Shown: piece by piece, positions 42,699 through 52,767 of the stretch
How positions within the stretch are numbered: position 1 is the stretch's first letter
Layout of the letters: each line of letters opens with the position of its first letter
Assembly (NCBI RefSeq): GCF_014207255.1
Contig: NZ_JACHCZ010000004.1
Coordinates: 62,001-126,000 of the forward strand
Reading direction: 5' to 3'
From: Pseudomonas sp. JAI120
GTDB taxonomy: Bacteria > Pseudomonadota > Gammaproteobacteria > Pseudomonadales > Pseudomonadaceae
DNA length: 64,000 nucleotides
Position numbers and translations under genes: made by a program
The notes under the pieces: model-generated
The model's input: the letters and a program-made list of their open reading frames with translations, nothing else
The model's database searches: none
What the model was told of the DNA's origin: nothing

Positions 42699-43463
42699 TT
42701 ACTTGACCCCACGCTCAATCGCAAACCCAGCCCAGGTCTGGCTCACCGGCATCAGTTCCAGGCGGTTGATGTTGACGTGTGCCGGGGTGTTCAGCACCCA
42801 GAAGATGGTGTCGGCGATGTCCTGCGGCTGGATCGGCTCGGCACCGGCGTAGGTGGCGTCGTAGCGCGCCTGGTCACCGCCGAAGCGCACCAGGGAGAAC
42901 TCGCTTTCGCACAGGCCCGGCTCGATGTTGGTCACACGTACGCCGGTGCCTTGCAGGTCGCAGCGCAGGTTCAGGGAGAACTGCTTCACGAACGCTTTGG
43001 AACCGCCATACACATGGCTGCCCGGGTACGGGTAGCTGCCGGCAATGGAGCCCAGGTTGATGATCCCGGCGCCACGGCCGTGAGCGATCAGGCGCGGCAG
43101 CAGCAGGCTGGTGGTGGTCAGCAGGCCTTTGATGTTGGTGTCGACCATGGTTTCCCAATCGTCGAGGTCGCACTTGGGCGCAGGGTCGGTGCCCACGGCC
43201 AGGCCGGCGTTGTTGATCAGCCCGCGCAAGGTGGCGAACGATGGCGGCAGGTTGGCGATCGCGTCTTCCATGCCTTTGCGATCCCGTACGTCCACTACCA
43301 GGCCATGCACTTCGGTTTGCTTGGAAAGCTCTTCGACCAGGGCATTCAAACGCTCGGCACGACGACCGGTGAGCACCAGTTTCCAGCCGGCTTCGGCAAA
43401 CCGACGGGCGCAGGCTTCGCCGAAACCTGAAGTAGCGCCAGTAATAAACAGCGTGTTGGACAT
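42699..43463 (-). CDS. SDR family oxidoreductase, YdfG type
   Basis: Short-chain dehydrogenase of 254 residues with NAD(P) motif TGATSGFG, NNAG (LINNAGLAVG), catalytic S in NLGSIAGSYPYPGSHVYG and YxxxK (YGGSK). The VxNIEPGLCESEFSLVRFGG segment matches YdfG, an NADP-dependent 3-hydroxy acid dehydrogenase. ATG follows CAAGGAGAACACC. Monocistronic, next to a long gene-free stretch. Confidence 0.92.
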   Translation of the reverse strand: MSNTLFITGATSGFGEACARRFAEAGWKLVLTGRRAERLNALVEELSKQTEVHGLVVDVRDRKGMEDAIANLPPSFATLRGLINNAGLAVGTDPAPKCDLDDWETMVDTNIKGLLTTTSLLLPRLIAHGRGAGIINLGSIAGSYPYPGSHVYGGSKAFVKQFSLNLRCDLQGTGVRVTNIEPGLCESEFSLVRFGGDQARYDATYAGAEPIQPQDIADTIFWVLNTPAHVNINRLELMPVSQTWAGFAIERGVK

Positions 43464-44138
43464 GGTGTTCTCCTTGCGGGCATCGGAAAAAAATCAGCCA
43501 GCAGAATGCCCGTACGCTGCGGTTGCGGCAACCGCTATGCGCATAACTTCACGCACGCCTGGTCATTTTTTAACCACTACGAGCAACGCCTTATAAACCG
43601 TGGCTTGCAGCCATATGCGCGCAGGTTATCCACAGCTGCGCCCACAGTCTTTGGGGGCAAGTGCAAAACGCTTCAGGCCGCTGTGTACAAGGCTTTCAGG
43701 CAGTTTTAGAAAGTTTTTTGCTTGACCTGGACACAGGCGTATGTAGGCCTATGGGCAGCGGGGGAAAACGAACGATGGCTCCAGGCCAGTCATTCCGGCC
43801 TCTGCGGCCGTCTTTCCAGAGTTTAATCACAGACTTATCCACAGGCTGACGGGACATATTTCAGTCATATACCTGTGTCTTTAAACAGGTTGACAAACCC
43901 CTCGATCGGCCGCGAAAAAGCCACTGATCAAAAAACAACCACACAGCTGAAAGCCACGGTTTTAAAGGCGTTCAGCCAGCTACTCCCACGTTACCCACAG
44001 CCGGTTCCACAGTGGATGGGGACAAGTCAAAACTGTGACAAAACAGGGATTTGCGGCGGCTATATGTCGCGCTTTGGAGGGGGGCTGGATTTGTTTTCCA
44101 CAATTTGGGATCGCCCCTTGCAGGCGACACAAAACAAA
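43464..44138. other. Gene-free region with DnaA-box-like sites
   Basis: About 0.7 kb between the SDR and braG genes with no credible gene on either strand. It contains two perfect TTATCCACA sequences (43626-43634, 43835-43843) and single-mismatch copies TTACCCACA (43991-43999) and TTTTCCACA (44094-44102). A small hairpin ACCTGT...ACAGGT near 43871-43890 and several short A/T runs are also seen. It could bind DnaA, host a small RNA, or be a remnant; nothing further is supported. Confidence 0.45.
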
Positions 44139-44166
44139 TGTGGGAGGGGGCTTGCCTCCTCCCACA
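44139..44166. repeat. Single REP palindrome after braG
   Basis: TGTGGGAGG and its complement in a short hairpin with a GGGGCTTGCCT-type centre, 24 nt beyond the end of braG; probably the end of the bra transcript. Confidence 0.75.
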
Positions 44167-44189
44167 GGGGTACTGCGTTGTTATTTAGA

Positions 44190-44906
44190 TCAGTGGCCAC
44201 CGAGGTAGGCGTTGCGCACTTCCTCGTTCACTAAAAGCTCCTTGCCGGTGCCGGTAAGGCGAATCTCTCCGTTGACCATCACATACGCCCGGTCCGACAA
44301 CCGCAGCGCGTGGTTGGCGTTCTGCTCCACCAGGAAGATGGTCATCCCGGTGGAGGCCAGCTCGCGCAGGGTGGAAAAGATCTGCTTCACCACAATCGGC
44401 GCCAGGCCCAGGCTCGGTTCGTCCAGCAGCAACAGCTTGGGTCGGCTCATCAGCGCGCGGGCGATAGCGAGCATTTGCTGCTCGCCGCCGGACATGGTCA
44501 TGGCCCGCTGGTTACGCCGTTCCTTGAGCCGTGGGAACAGCTCGAACATGCGTTGCATATCTTCCTGGGCGAACTTATCGCCAATCGGGATGGTGCCCAT
44601 TAGCAGGTTTTCCTCGACGGTCATGTCGGGGAACACCCGCCGTCCTTCCGGCGACTGCGCAATGCCGTTGGAGGCAATGTAGTGGGACGACTTGTGGGTA
44701 ATGTCGACGCCGTTGTAGATGATCTGCCCCGACTCGGCCCGTGGCTGGCCGAAGATCGACATCAGCAGCGTGGATTTACCCGCGCCGTTGGAGCCGATCA
44801 AGCTGACGGTTTCGCCTTCGTTGATGTGCAGCGAGACTTTTTTCAGGGCCTGGATCGGGCCGTAGAACACGTCCAGGTCCTTCATTTCGAGGATAGGTGC
44901 ACTCAT
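44190..44906 (-). CDS. braG: Branched-chain amino acid ABC transporter ATPase LivF/BraG
   Basis: ATPase of the high-affinity Leu/Ile/Val uptake system. The 238-residue protein has Walker A GSNGAGKS, MSGGEQQMLAIARALMSRPK and LLLLDEPSLGLAP. It overlaps braF by ATGA. It is the final gene of the operon; a REP lies 24 nt beyond. Confidence 0.96.
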   Translation of the reverse strand: MSAPILEMKDLDVFYGPIQALKKVSLHINEGETVSLIGSNGAGKSTLLMSIFGQPRAESGQIIYNGVDITHKSSHYIASNGIAQSPEGRRVFPDMTVEENLLMGTIPIGDKFAQEDMQRMFELFPRLKERRNQRAMTMSGGEQQMLAIARALMSRPKLLLLDEPSLGLAPIVVKQIFSTLRELASTGMTIFLVEQNANHALRLSDRAYVMVNGEIRLTGTGKELLVNEEVRNAYLGGH

Positions 44907-45774
44907 ACCAGCTCCTCTTCGTCTGCGCCCAGGTAGGCGGCAATCACTTTGGGGTCGTTGCGGATCGCTTCCGGCCCGCCTTCGGCGATTACGTTGCCGT
45001 GGTCCAGCACCACAATGTGGTCGGAAATACTCATCACCATGCCCATGTCGTGTTCGATCAGCACCACCGTAAGGTCATGTTCGTCGCGCAACAGGCGAAT
45101 CATCGCGCTGAGGGCTTCGGTTTCCTGAGGGTTGAGGCCCGCTGCGGGCTCGTCCAGGCAGATGATCTGCGGCCGGGTGCACATGGCGCGGGCGATTTCC
45201 AGGCGGCGCTGCTGGCCGTAGGAAAGCTCACCGGCCAGGCGGTTGGCGCAGTCCACCAGGTCCACCACTTCGAGCCAGTAGAACGCGTGGTCGAGGGCAT
45301 CGCTTTCGGCCTTGCGGTAGCCCTTGGTGTTGAGGATGCCCGCGAGCATGTTGCGGTTGACCCACATGTGCTGGGCCACCAGCAGGTTTTCCAGCACCGA
45401 CATTTCCTTGAACAGGCGAATGTTCTGGAAGGTCCGCGCCAGGCCGGCGCGGTTGACCAGGTGGGTGCCACCGAACATCTTGTAGTACACCCGGCTCAAG
45501 AAGCTTTTCGGCGATACGAAGTCGACCGCCTTGAAGCGCTCGCCGAGCAGCTGGATCACGTTGGTCTGCTTGCCGCGGATGTTCAGTTCGATCTTGCCGC
45601 CGCTGGCTTTGTAAAAGCCGGTGAGGCAGTTGAACACGGTTGTCTTGCCGGCGCCGTTGGGGCCGATCAGGGCGAAGATCGAGTTGCGTTCAACCTTGAG
45701 GCTCACATCGCTCAAGGCCTTGATGCCACCGAAGTGCATCATCAGGTGTTCCACGCAGAGGACGACTTCCTTAC

Positions 45775-45778
<4 letters not shown>
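44903..45778 (-). CDS. braF: Branched-chain amino acid ABC transporter ATPase LivG/BraF
   Basis: Second ATPase, 291 residues, with Walker A GPNGAGKT, the long LivG-type insertion (GGTHLVNRAGLARTFQNIRL), SYGQQRRLEIARAMCTRPQI and CLDEPAAGLNPQETEAL. It overlaps braE and braG by 4 bp, indicating tight translational coupling. Confidence 0.96.
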
Positions 45779-47052
<1,274 letters not shown>

Positions 47053-47054
47053 GT

Positions 47055-47969
47055 TTACACCTTCGCCACAAGTGGGCGACCAAGCAGGCCCTGAGGACGG
47101 AAAATCAGAATCACCACCAGCAGGGAGAAACTGAACACGTCTTTGTAGTCAGAGTTGATCAACCCTGAGAACAACGACTCGGAAATACCCAGGATGATCC
47201 CGCCCAGCATCGCCCCAGGCAGGGAGCCGATGCCGCCGAGTACCGCTGCGGTAAACGCCTTGATGCCGATGATGAAGCCGGCATAGAAGTCGAACGTGCC
47301 GTAATTGAGGGTGATCAGCACGCCGGCCAGGGCCGCCATGGCAGCACCGATGACAAATACGTAGGAAATGACGCGGTCGGTGTTGATCCCCAGGATCGAA
47401 GCCATCTTGCGGTCTTGCTGGGTAGCGCGGCACATGCGGCCGAGCTTGGTGTACTTGATGATGTAGGTGAGCAAGGCCATGCCGGCGAATGCCGCGACCA
47501 GGATGAACACTTTGGTGTACGTAAGCTGCACGAAGCCTGTGCCGATATCGACACGCCAGGCCCCGGCCAGCAGGGTTGGAATACCTTGTTGCTTGGCGCC
47601 CTGGGCGATCTGCGCGTAGTTCTGCAGGATCAGGGAGATCCCGATGGCGCTGATCAGCGGAGCCAGTCGGGTGGAGTTGCGCAGCGGTTTGTAGGCGACC
47701 CGTTCGATAACCCAACCGTACACGCCGGTGACGACTACGGTGAAGATCAGGGTGCCGAGAATGAGCAGCGGGAAGGATTCGATGCCGAAGTAAGCCAGCA
47801 GTGCCAGACTGATCGCCGCGAGGTAAGCGGAAATCATATAAACCTCGCCGTGGGCGAAGTTGATCATGCCAATGATGCCATAGACCATTGTGTAGCCGAT
47901 GGCGATCAGGCCATAGACCGACCCGAGGGTCAGGCCGTTGACCAGTTGCTGCAGGAAAATACCATCCAT
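47055..47969 (-). CDS. braD: Branched-chain amino acid ABC transporter permease LivH/BraD
   Basis: Membrane permease of 304 residues with GLTLGSVYGLIAIGYTMVYG and GMINFAHGEVYMISAYLAAI, the LivH signature. QDRKMASILGINTDRVI is the ATPase-contact loop. It follows braC after a 182-bp gap that holds a REPIN, so the permease genes may be expressed below the binding protein. Confidence 0.95.
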   Translation of the reverse strand: MDGIFLQQLVNGLTLGSVYGLIAIGYTMVYGIIGMINFAHGEVYMISAYLAAISLALLAYFGIESFPLLILGTLIFTVVVTGVYGWVIERVAYKPLRNSTRLAPLISAIGISLILQNYAQIAQGAKQQGIPTLLAGAWRVDIGTGFVQLTYTKVFILVAAFAGMALLTYIIKYTKLGRMCRATQQDRKMASILGINTDRVISYVFVIGAAMAALAGVLITLNYGTFDFYAGFIIGIKAFTAAVLGGIGSLPGAMLGGIILGISESLFSGLINSDYKDVFSFSLLVVILIFRPQGLLGRPLVAKV

Positions 47970-48063
47970 AACGCAATCTCACGCGGTGAGCACCTGCACA
48001 CCAGTCGGTGTGCGGCGCTTCTGGAGGAAAAGACAGATCTCAATAACAACACTGTCCCAATGC

Positions 48064-48147
48064 CGGAGGGGCTTGCCCCCGATAGCGGTGTGTCAGTCAA
48101 CAATTGTCCATCTGACCCACCGCATCGGGAGCAAGCCCCCTCCCACA
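48064..48147. repeat. REPIN between braC and braD
   Basis: GGAGGGGCTTGCCCCCGATA and its inverted partner CATCGGGAGCAAGCCCCC, about 45 nt apart. As in the urtA-urtB gap, it follows the gene for the abundant binding protein, which fits differential mRNA stability. Confidence 0.85.
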
Positions 48148-48151
48148 TGGA

Positions 48152-49288
48152 TTACTTCTGCTTTTCCAACTGGTGGTATTTGCCGTCTTTATCCCACTGG
48201 TAAACCACGTAGTCGGAGACTTTCAGGTCGCCCTTCGCGTCCCAGGTCTTCTCGCCCATCACGGTTTTGACCGGGTGCGCTTTCAGCCATTTGGCCGCGT
48301 CTTCGCCCTTGTTGGACTTGGCGCCATTGAAGCCGGCGGCCAGGGCCTGCAGCGAAGCGTAGGCGTACAGGGTGTAGCCCTCAGGCTCGTAGCCAGCCTT
48401 GCGGAACTCTTCCACGACGGCCTTGCTGTCAGGCAGCAGGCGCGGGTCGGCACCAAAGGTCATGTAGACGCCATCGACGTATTGCGCGCCGCCAGCGGTG
48501 GCCACCAGTTCATCAGTCACCACGCCGTCATCGGACATGAACTTGACGTCTTTCAGGCCGGCTTCACGAATCTGGCGAACCAATGGACCGGCTTCCGGGT
48601 GCAGGCCACCGAAGTACACGACGTCGGCGCCCAGGGAGCGGATTTTGGTGACCAGGGCACTGAAGTCTTTCTCGCCACGGGTCAGGCCTTCTTCCAGCAC
48701 TGGCTTGACGCCGCGCTTGGTCAACTGGGCAGCGGTGGCGTCGGCCAGGCCTTTGCCGTAGGTGTCCTTGTCGTTGATGACGGCGACTTTCTTGCCCTTG
48801 AGCACATCGACGATGTAGTCGCCGGCGACGATGCCTTGCTGGTCGTCACGGCCGCACATACGGAACATGGCGCCCAGGCCGCGTTCGGTGACTTGTGGGT
48901 TGGTAGAGCCTGGGGTGATCGCAATGATGCCCGCTTCGTCGTAGACCTCGGAGGCCGGGATGGTGTTCGACGAGCAGAAGTGCCCGACCACGCCAATCAC
49001 TTTGTCCTGGTCCGCCAGGCGGTTGGCCACGGCCACGGCCTGTTTCGGTTCACAGGCATCGTCGCCTGCCACCAGCACAACTTTCTCGCCGTTGATGCCG
49101 CCGGCCTTGTTGATCACCTCGGCTGCCGCCTGGGCACCCTTCATGTACTGCTCACCGAACGACGCGTTGGCGCCGGTCATCGGCCCCGCAACGCCAATCT
49201 TCACATCAGCTTGAACAAACGTAGAAACACCCAGCGCCGCTGCAACGGCGAGGGCCAGAAAACCTTTCTTGTAAAACGTCTGGGACAT
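48152..49288 (-). CDS. braC: Branched-chain amino acid-binding protein BraC/LivJ
   Basis: Periplasmic Leu/Ile/Val (and Ala/Thr) receptor. The 378-residue protein has a signal peptide (FLALAVAAALGVSTFVQA-DV), then KIGVAGPMTGANASFGEQYM, the paired cysteines (DDACEPKQA and GHFCSSNT) and AITPGSTNPQVTERG, the ligand-binding loop. The ATG at 49288 is 12 residues inside a longer frame and is chosen for GGAG upstream and the family start. A near-perfect sigma-54 site lies upstream. Confidence 0.96.
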   Translation of the reverse strand: MSQTFYKKGFLALAVAAALGVSTFVQADVKIGVAGPMTGANASFGEQYMKGAQAAAEVINKAGGINGEKVVLVAGDDACEPKQAVAVANRLADQDKVIGVVGHFCSSNTIPASEVYDEAGIIAITPGSTNPQVTERGLGAMFRMCGRDDQQGIVAGDYIVDVLKGKKVAVINDKDTYGKGLADATAAQLTKRGVKPVLEEGLTRGEKDFSALVTKIRSLGADVVYFGGLHPEAGPLVRQIREAGLKDVKFMSDDGVVTDELVATAGGAQYVDGVYMTFGADPRLLPDSKAVVEEFRKAGYEPEGYTLYAYASLQALAAGFNGAKSNKGEDAAKWLKAHPVKTVMGEKTWDAKGDLKVSDYVVYQWDKDGKYHQLEKQK

Positions 49289-49662
49289 GAGTGGTGCTCC
49301 GATATTTTTGATTTTTGGCACTACAACTTGCGTTCAAACTTTTCACTGAAAGCCCAGAGCAAGCCTCGTGCCATTACGTTTTTATTCTTCAAAAAGACAC
49401 GGTGTCATTGTTATTACAGGCCTTTCGGCTCCGCTCGCCAGGACGTGCAACCCTCTGGCATCAATAGGTGCAACCCATTGACCGAAAAAGTACAACCGTG
49501 ACGGGTCGCACCTGCAACCAAAGCAATAAACGACAGTTCCTACAGCTGTAACAGGCTGCGTAACGGAACTGCACATTTACAGTGCGCGATTGCTACGACC
49601 TGCACCAATACAGATTAGTAGCCGGCTAAGAAAATGCAGGCTTCTGAGCGGTATTTCGGTGA
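49289..49662. other. Promoter region of braC and end of amaA
   Basis: About 370 bp without a gene. It holds the sigma-54 site of braC, two copies of GTGCAACCC (49445-49453 and 49469-49477) and other GCAC half-sites compatible with NtrC binding, and the 3-prime side of amaA. No terminator hairpin was recognised after amaA. Confidence 0.5.
49359..49373 (-). promoter_or_regulatory. Sigma-54 promoter candidate for the bra operon
   Basis: On the minus strand TGGCACGAGGCTTGC, followed by T, matches the full sigma-54 consensus TGGCACG-N4-TTGC at every position, and lies 70 nt upstream of the braC ATG. It is the best match in the window. NtrC-type half-sites lie upstream. Confidence 0.85.
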
Positions 49663-50946
49663 TCAGATCACGATCCTCAGGCATTGCCCTGCGTGATACA
49701 GCGAAAATCCGGCTTCATACAGGCAGCTGCGCAGGCCCACCCCGGCCAGCGGTTGCATGGGTGCAAACGGAATCGGCAACGCCTGGGGATTCTGGTGACA
49801 CAAATAGTCGGCAAACGCCTTGCCGACCACGCTGCCGGTGGTCACGCCGCGCCCGTTATAGCCCGTTACTGCCACCAGGCCGGGGGCTGGCTCGAAGAGG
49901 CGCATCAGGTGATCGGGGGTGAAGGCGATGCAGCCGGTCCAGGTGAACTCCCATTGCACCGATTTGAGGTACGGGAAGTAATGCTGTTGCACCCGATCGG
50001 CCCAGGCCTTGAGGAACCACGCCGGTTTCTGGTTGCCGTTGCCCAGGCTGCCGAGCAACAGGCGGCCATCGGCATCGCGGCGGATGCTGCTCAATACCTG
50101 GCGCGTATCCCATGAGCCTTGGCCGCCGGGCAGAATCTGCTCGGCGGCGGCGTCGGTCAGCGGCGCGGAGGCGACCTGGTAATAGTAGCCAGGGAAAAAA
50201 TTGCGTCGCAGCTCGGTCCACTCACCTTCGGTGTAGGCGTTGGAGGCGATGACCACTTGTGCAGCCTGCACCGAACCGCTTGTGGTCTGAACTGACCAGC
50301 TCGCACCTTGGCGCTCCAACCGGGTGACCGGCGAATGGTCGAACAACTGCCCGCCAAGCCCCACGGCAGCATTCGCCAGGCCACTGGTGTAGGCCATCGG
50401 GTTCAAGGTGCCGGCACGCCGGTCCAGCAAGGCGGCGGCGATTTTTTTTGTGCCGGTGGCTTGCTCGCAGGCCTGGCCGGTGAGCAACTCCACCGGCGCT
50501 CCGCGGCGCTTCCATTGTTCTTCACGACTGCGCAAATCCGCTTCGCCACGGGCGTTATGCGCCATGTGCAAGGTGCCCTCGCGGCGCAATTGGCAATCGA
50601 TGTTGTATCTGTCGATCAGGCTGAATACCAGCGACGGTGCCGCGCCGAGCATACGGTTGAGCTGGTTGCCCACCGCTTCGCCGAAACCGGCTTCGATCTC
50701 GTCCGGGGGGATCCACAGGCCGGCATTCACCAACCCGACGTTGCGCCCCGAACCACCGTGACCGGTGCGATGAGCCTCCAGCACGGCGACGCTTTTACCC
50801 TGTTCCAGCAAGTGAATGGCGGCCGACAATCCGGTGATGCCGGCGCCGATCACACACACATCCACTTTGACCTCGCCCGCCAGCGCGGCACGATCCGGCC
50901 GGCCAGGGGTGAGGTGTTCCCACAAACATGTTTCGCGCAATGCCAT
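49663..50946 (-). CDS. amaA: L-pipecolate oxidase AmaA (FAD-dependent DAO family)
   Basis: AmaA oxidises L-pipecolate to 1-piperideine-6-carboxylate in lysine catabolism. The 427-residue flavoprotein has the dinucleotide-binding VDVCVIGAGITGLSAAIHLL, HRTGHGGSGRNVGLVNAGLW and a C-terminal FAD-contact GYNGRGVTTGS. The family also includes gamma-glutamylputrescine oxidase. Assignment to AmaA rests on the next gene, amaB, and the divergent LysR gene, the P. putida arrangement. The ATG at 50946 is chosen; an upstream frame lacks family similarity. Confidence 0.83.
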   Translation of the reverse strand: MALRETCLWEHLTPGRPDRAALAGEVKVDVCVIGAGITGLSAAIHLLEQGKSVAVLEAHRTGHGGSGRNVGLVNAGLWIPPDEIEAGFGEAVGNQLNRMLGAAPSLVFSLIDRYNIDCQLRREGTLHMAHNARGEADLRSREEQWKRRGAPVELLTGQACEQATGTKKIAAALLDRRAGTLNPMAYTSGLANAAVGLGGQLFDHSPVTRLERQGASWSVQTTSGSVQAAQVVIASNAYTEGEWTELRRNFFPGYYYQVASAPLTDAAAEQILPGGQGSWDTRQVLSSIRRDADGRLLLGSLGNGNQKPAWFLKAWADRVQQHYFPYLKSVQWEFTWTGCIAFTPDHLMRLFEPAPGLVAVTGYNGRGVTTGSVVGKAFADYLCHQNPQALPIPFAPMQPLAGVGLRSCLYEAGFSLYHAGQCLRIVI

Positions 50947-51010
50947 TGCCAGACTCCGATGAGACCTAACAAACATCTAAATTCAGTTTTGACTTGGTAA
51001 TCCAATCAAC

Positions 51011-51099
51011 TGTGGGAGCGGGCTTGCTCGCGAAAGCGGTGGATCAGTCAACAGATATACAGCTGATCCATCGCATTCGCGAGCAAGCCCGCTCCCACA
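51011..51099. repeat. REPIN between amaB and amaA
   Basis: TGTGGGAGCGGGCTTGCTCG and the exact inverted partner, about 40 nt apart with an internal GGATCAG/CTGATCC pairing, followed by a T run. It is within the amaB-amaA gap. Confidence 0.88.
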
Positions 51100-51123
51100 T
51101 TTTTTCCGCGTTCCGGCAGGTAT

Positions 51124-52614
51124 TTAGTCGAAGGTAATACCCTGGGCCAGTGGCAACTCCAGCGAATAGTTCACGGTGTTGGTCTGGCGGCGCATATACC
51201 CGCGCCATGCATCCGAACCCGACTCACGACCGCCACCGGTCTCTTTCTCACCGCCAAACGCGCCGCCAATCTCCGCGCCGCTCGGGCCGATGTTGACGTT
51301 GGCGATCCCGCAGTCACTGCCCACTGCCGACATGAATTGCTCGGCCTCGCGCACGTCAGTGGTGAAGATGCACGACGACAGGCCTTGGGGCACGGCGTTG
51401 TTCAGGCGCAGGGCCTCGGCGAAGTCCTTGTAGCCGACGACATACAGAATCGGTGCGAAGGTTTCGGTGCACACCACATCGCTCTGCTCAGGCATTTCCA
51501 CGATGGCCGGCGATACGTAGTAGGCGTTGGGGAACGTGTCTTCCAGCTGGCGCTTGCCGCCGAACACCTTGCCGCCTTCGCTCAAGGCCTGCTCCAGGGC
51601 GTCCTGCATGTTGTCGAAGCCATGCTTGTCGATCAGCGGGCCGATCAGGTTGCCTTCCAGCGGGTGGCCGATGCGCACTTTGGAATAGGCGGCCTTGAGG
51701 CGGGTGACGATTTCTTCCTTGACCGACTCGTGGGCGATCAGCCGACGCAGGGTGGTGCAACGCTGGCCAGCGGTGCCGACGGCGCTGAACAGGATGGCGC
51801 GTACGGCCATGTCCAGGTCGGCGCTCGGGCCGAGGATCATGGCGTTGTTGCCGCCCAGTTCGAGGATGCTGCGGGCAAACCGCGCGGCAACTTTCGGCGC
51901 CACTTCGCGGCCCATGCGGGTGCTGCCGGTGGCGCTGATCAGCGCCACGCGGGGGTCATCCACCAGCGCAGCACCGGCATCGCGGCCGCCGATGATCACC
52001 TGGCTCAAGTACTCGGGGGCGTCCTTGAAGTTCTTCAACACGCGCTCGAACAACGCCTGGCAGGCCAGGGCGGTGAGCGGCGTTTTTTCCGACGGTTTCC
52101 AGATCACCGCGTTGCCGCACACCAGCGCCAGCGTGGTGTTCCACGCCCACACCGCCACCGGGAAGTTGAAGGCGCTGATCACACCGACCACGCCCAGCGG
52201 GTGCCAGGTTTCACGCATATGGTGGCCAGGACGCTCGGAGGCGATGGTCAAGCCGTACAACTGGCGGGACAAACCCACGGCGAAATCGCAGATGTCGATC
52301 ATTTCCTGCACTTCACCCAGGCCTTCCTGGGTGATCTTGCCGGCTTCCCATGACACCAGCTCGCCCAGATCAGCCTTGTATTCGCGCAGCACATCACCTA
52401 ACTGGCGCACCAACTCGCCGCGACGCGGTGCCGGCACGTTGCGCCAGGCCTCGAATGCATGCTCGGCGCGACTGACCTGTTGCTCCACCTCGGCGGCACC
52501 TTCCCAGTGCACACTGCCGATACGGCTGCCATCAATCGGCGAATGCACGGGTTGTTTACCCGCCTGGTACAGCGCCGGGTTTACCCCGAGACGATCAAGC
52601 AATGCGGCAACCAT
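51124..52614 (-). CDS. amaB: Aminoadipate semialdehyde dehydrogenase AmaB (ALDH7/antiquitin-like)
   Basis: AmaB oxidises piperideine-6-carboxylate/alpha-aminoadipate semialdehyde to L-2-aminoadipate. The 496-residue protein has FNFPVAVWAWNTTLALVCGN, ELGGNNAMIL and the catalytic Cys C286 in GTAGQRCTTLRRLI, the pattern of antiquitin-type enzymes rather than ordinary ALDHs. PSGAEIGGAFGGEKETGGGR is also typical. The ATG follows AAAGGAGTGACCC. First gene of amaB-amaA, divergent from a LysR gene. Confidence 0.93.
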   Translation of the reverse strand: MVAALLDRLGVNPALYQAGKQPVHSPIDGSRIGSVHWEGAAEVEQQVSRAEHAFEAWRNVPAPRRGELVRQLGDVLREYKADLGELVSWEAGKITQEGLGEVQEMIDICDFAVGLSRQLYGLTIASERPGHHMRETWHPLGVVGVISAFNFPVAVWAWNTTLALVCGNAVIWKPSEKTPLTALACQALFERVLKNFKDAPEYLSQVIIGGRDAGAALVDDPRVALISATGSTRMGREVAPKVAARFARSILELGGNNAMILGPSADLDMAVRAILFSAVGTAGQRCTTLRRLIAHESVKEEIVTRLKAAYSKVRIGHPLEGNLIGPLIDKHGFDNMQDALEQALSEGGKVFGGKRQLEDTFPNAYYVSPAIVEMPEQSDVVCTETFAPILYVVGYKDFAEALRLNNAVPQGLSSCIFTTDVREAEQFMSAVGSDCGIANVNIGPSGAEIGGAFGGEKETGGGRESGSDAWRGYMRRQTNTVNYSLELPLAQGITFD

Positions 52615-52767
52615 GGGTCACTCCTTTAATCTTCGAACAAAAAATCGCACCGCGGCACGCACGGCGATCCAGGCCTTATTTGTAGCTGGCCCAAGACTTG
52701 CCAACAAACGACGATTAGGCGAGATATCATTCCGTTTATTCATGCAAAGAATAAAAAGAGGCGTGCC

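Noticed and set aside
43506..43709. A 67-codon plus-strand frame in the gene-free stretch
   Set aside because: No ribosome site and no family resemblance; composition is that of noncoding sequence.
49310..49335. A second TGGCAC...TTGC sequence upstream of braC, on the plus strand
   Set aside because: Spacing is one base too long for sigma-54 and the orientation points away from braC.
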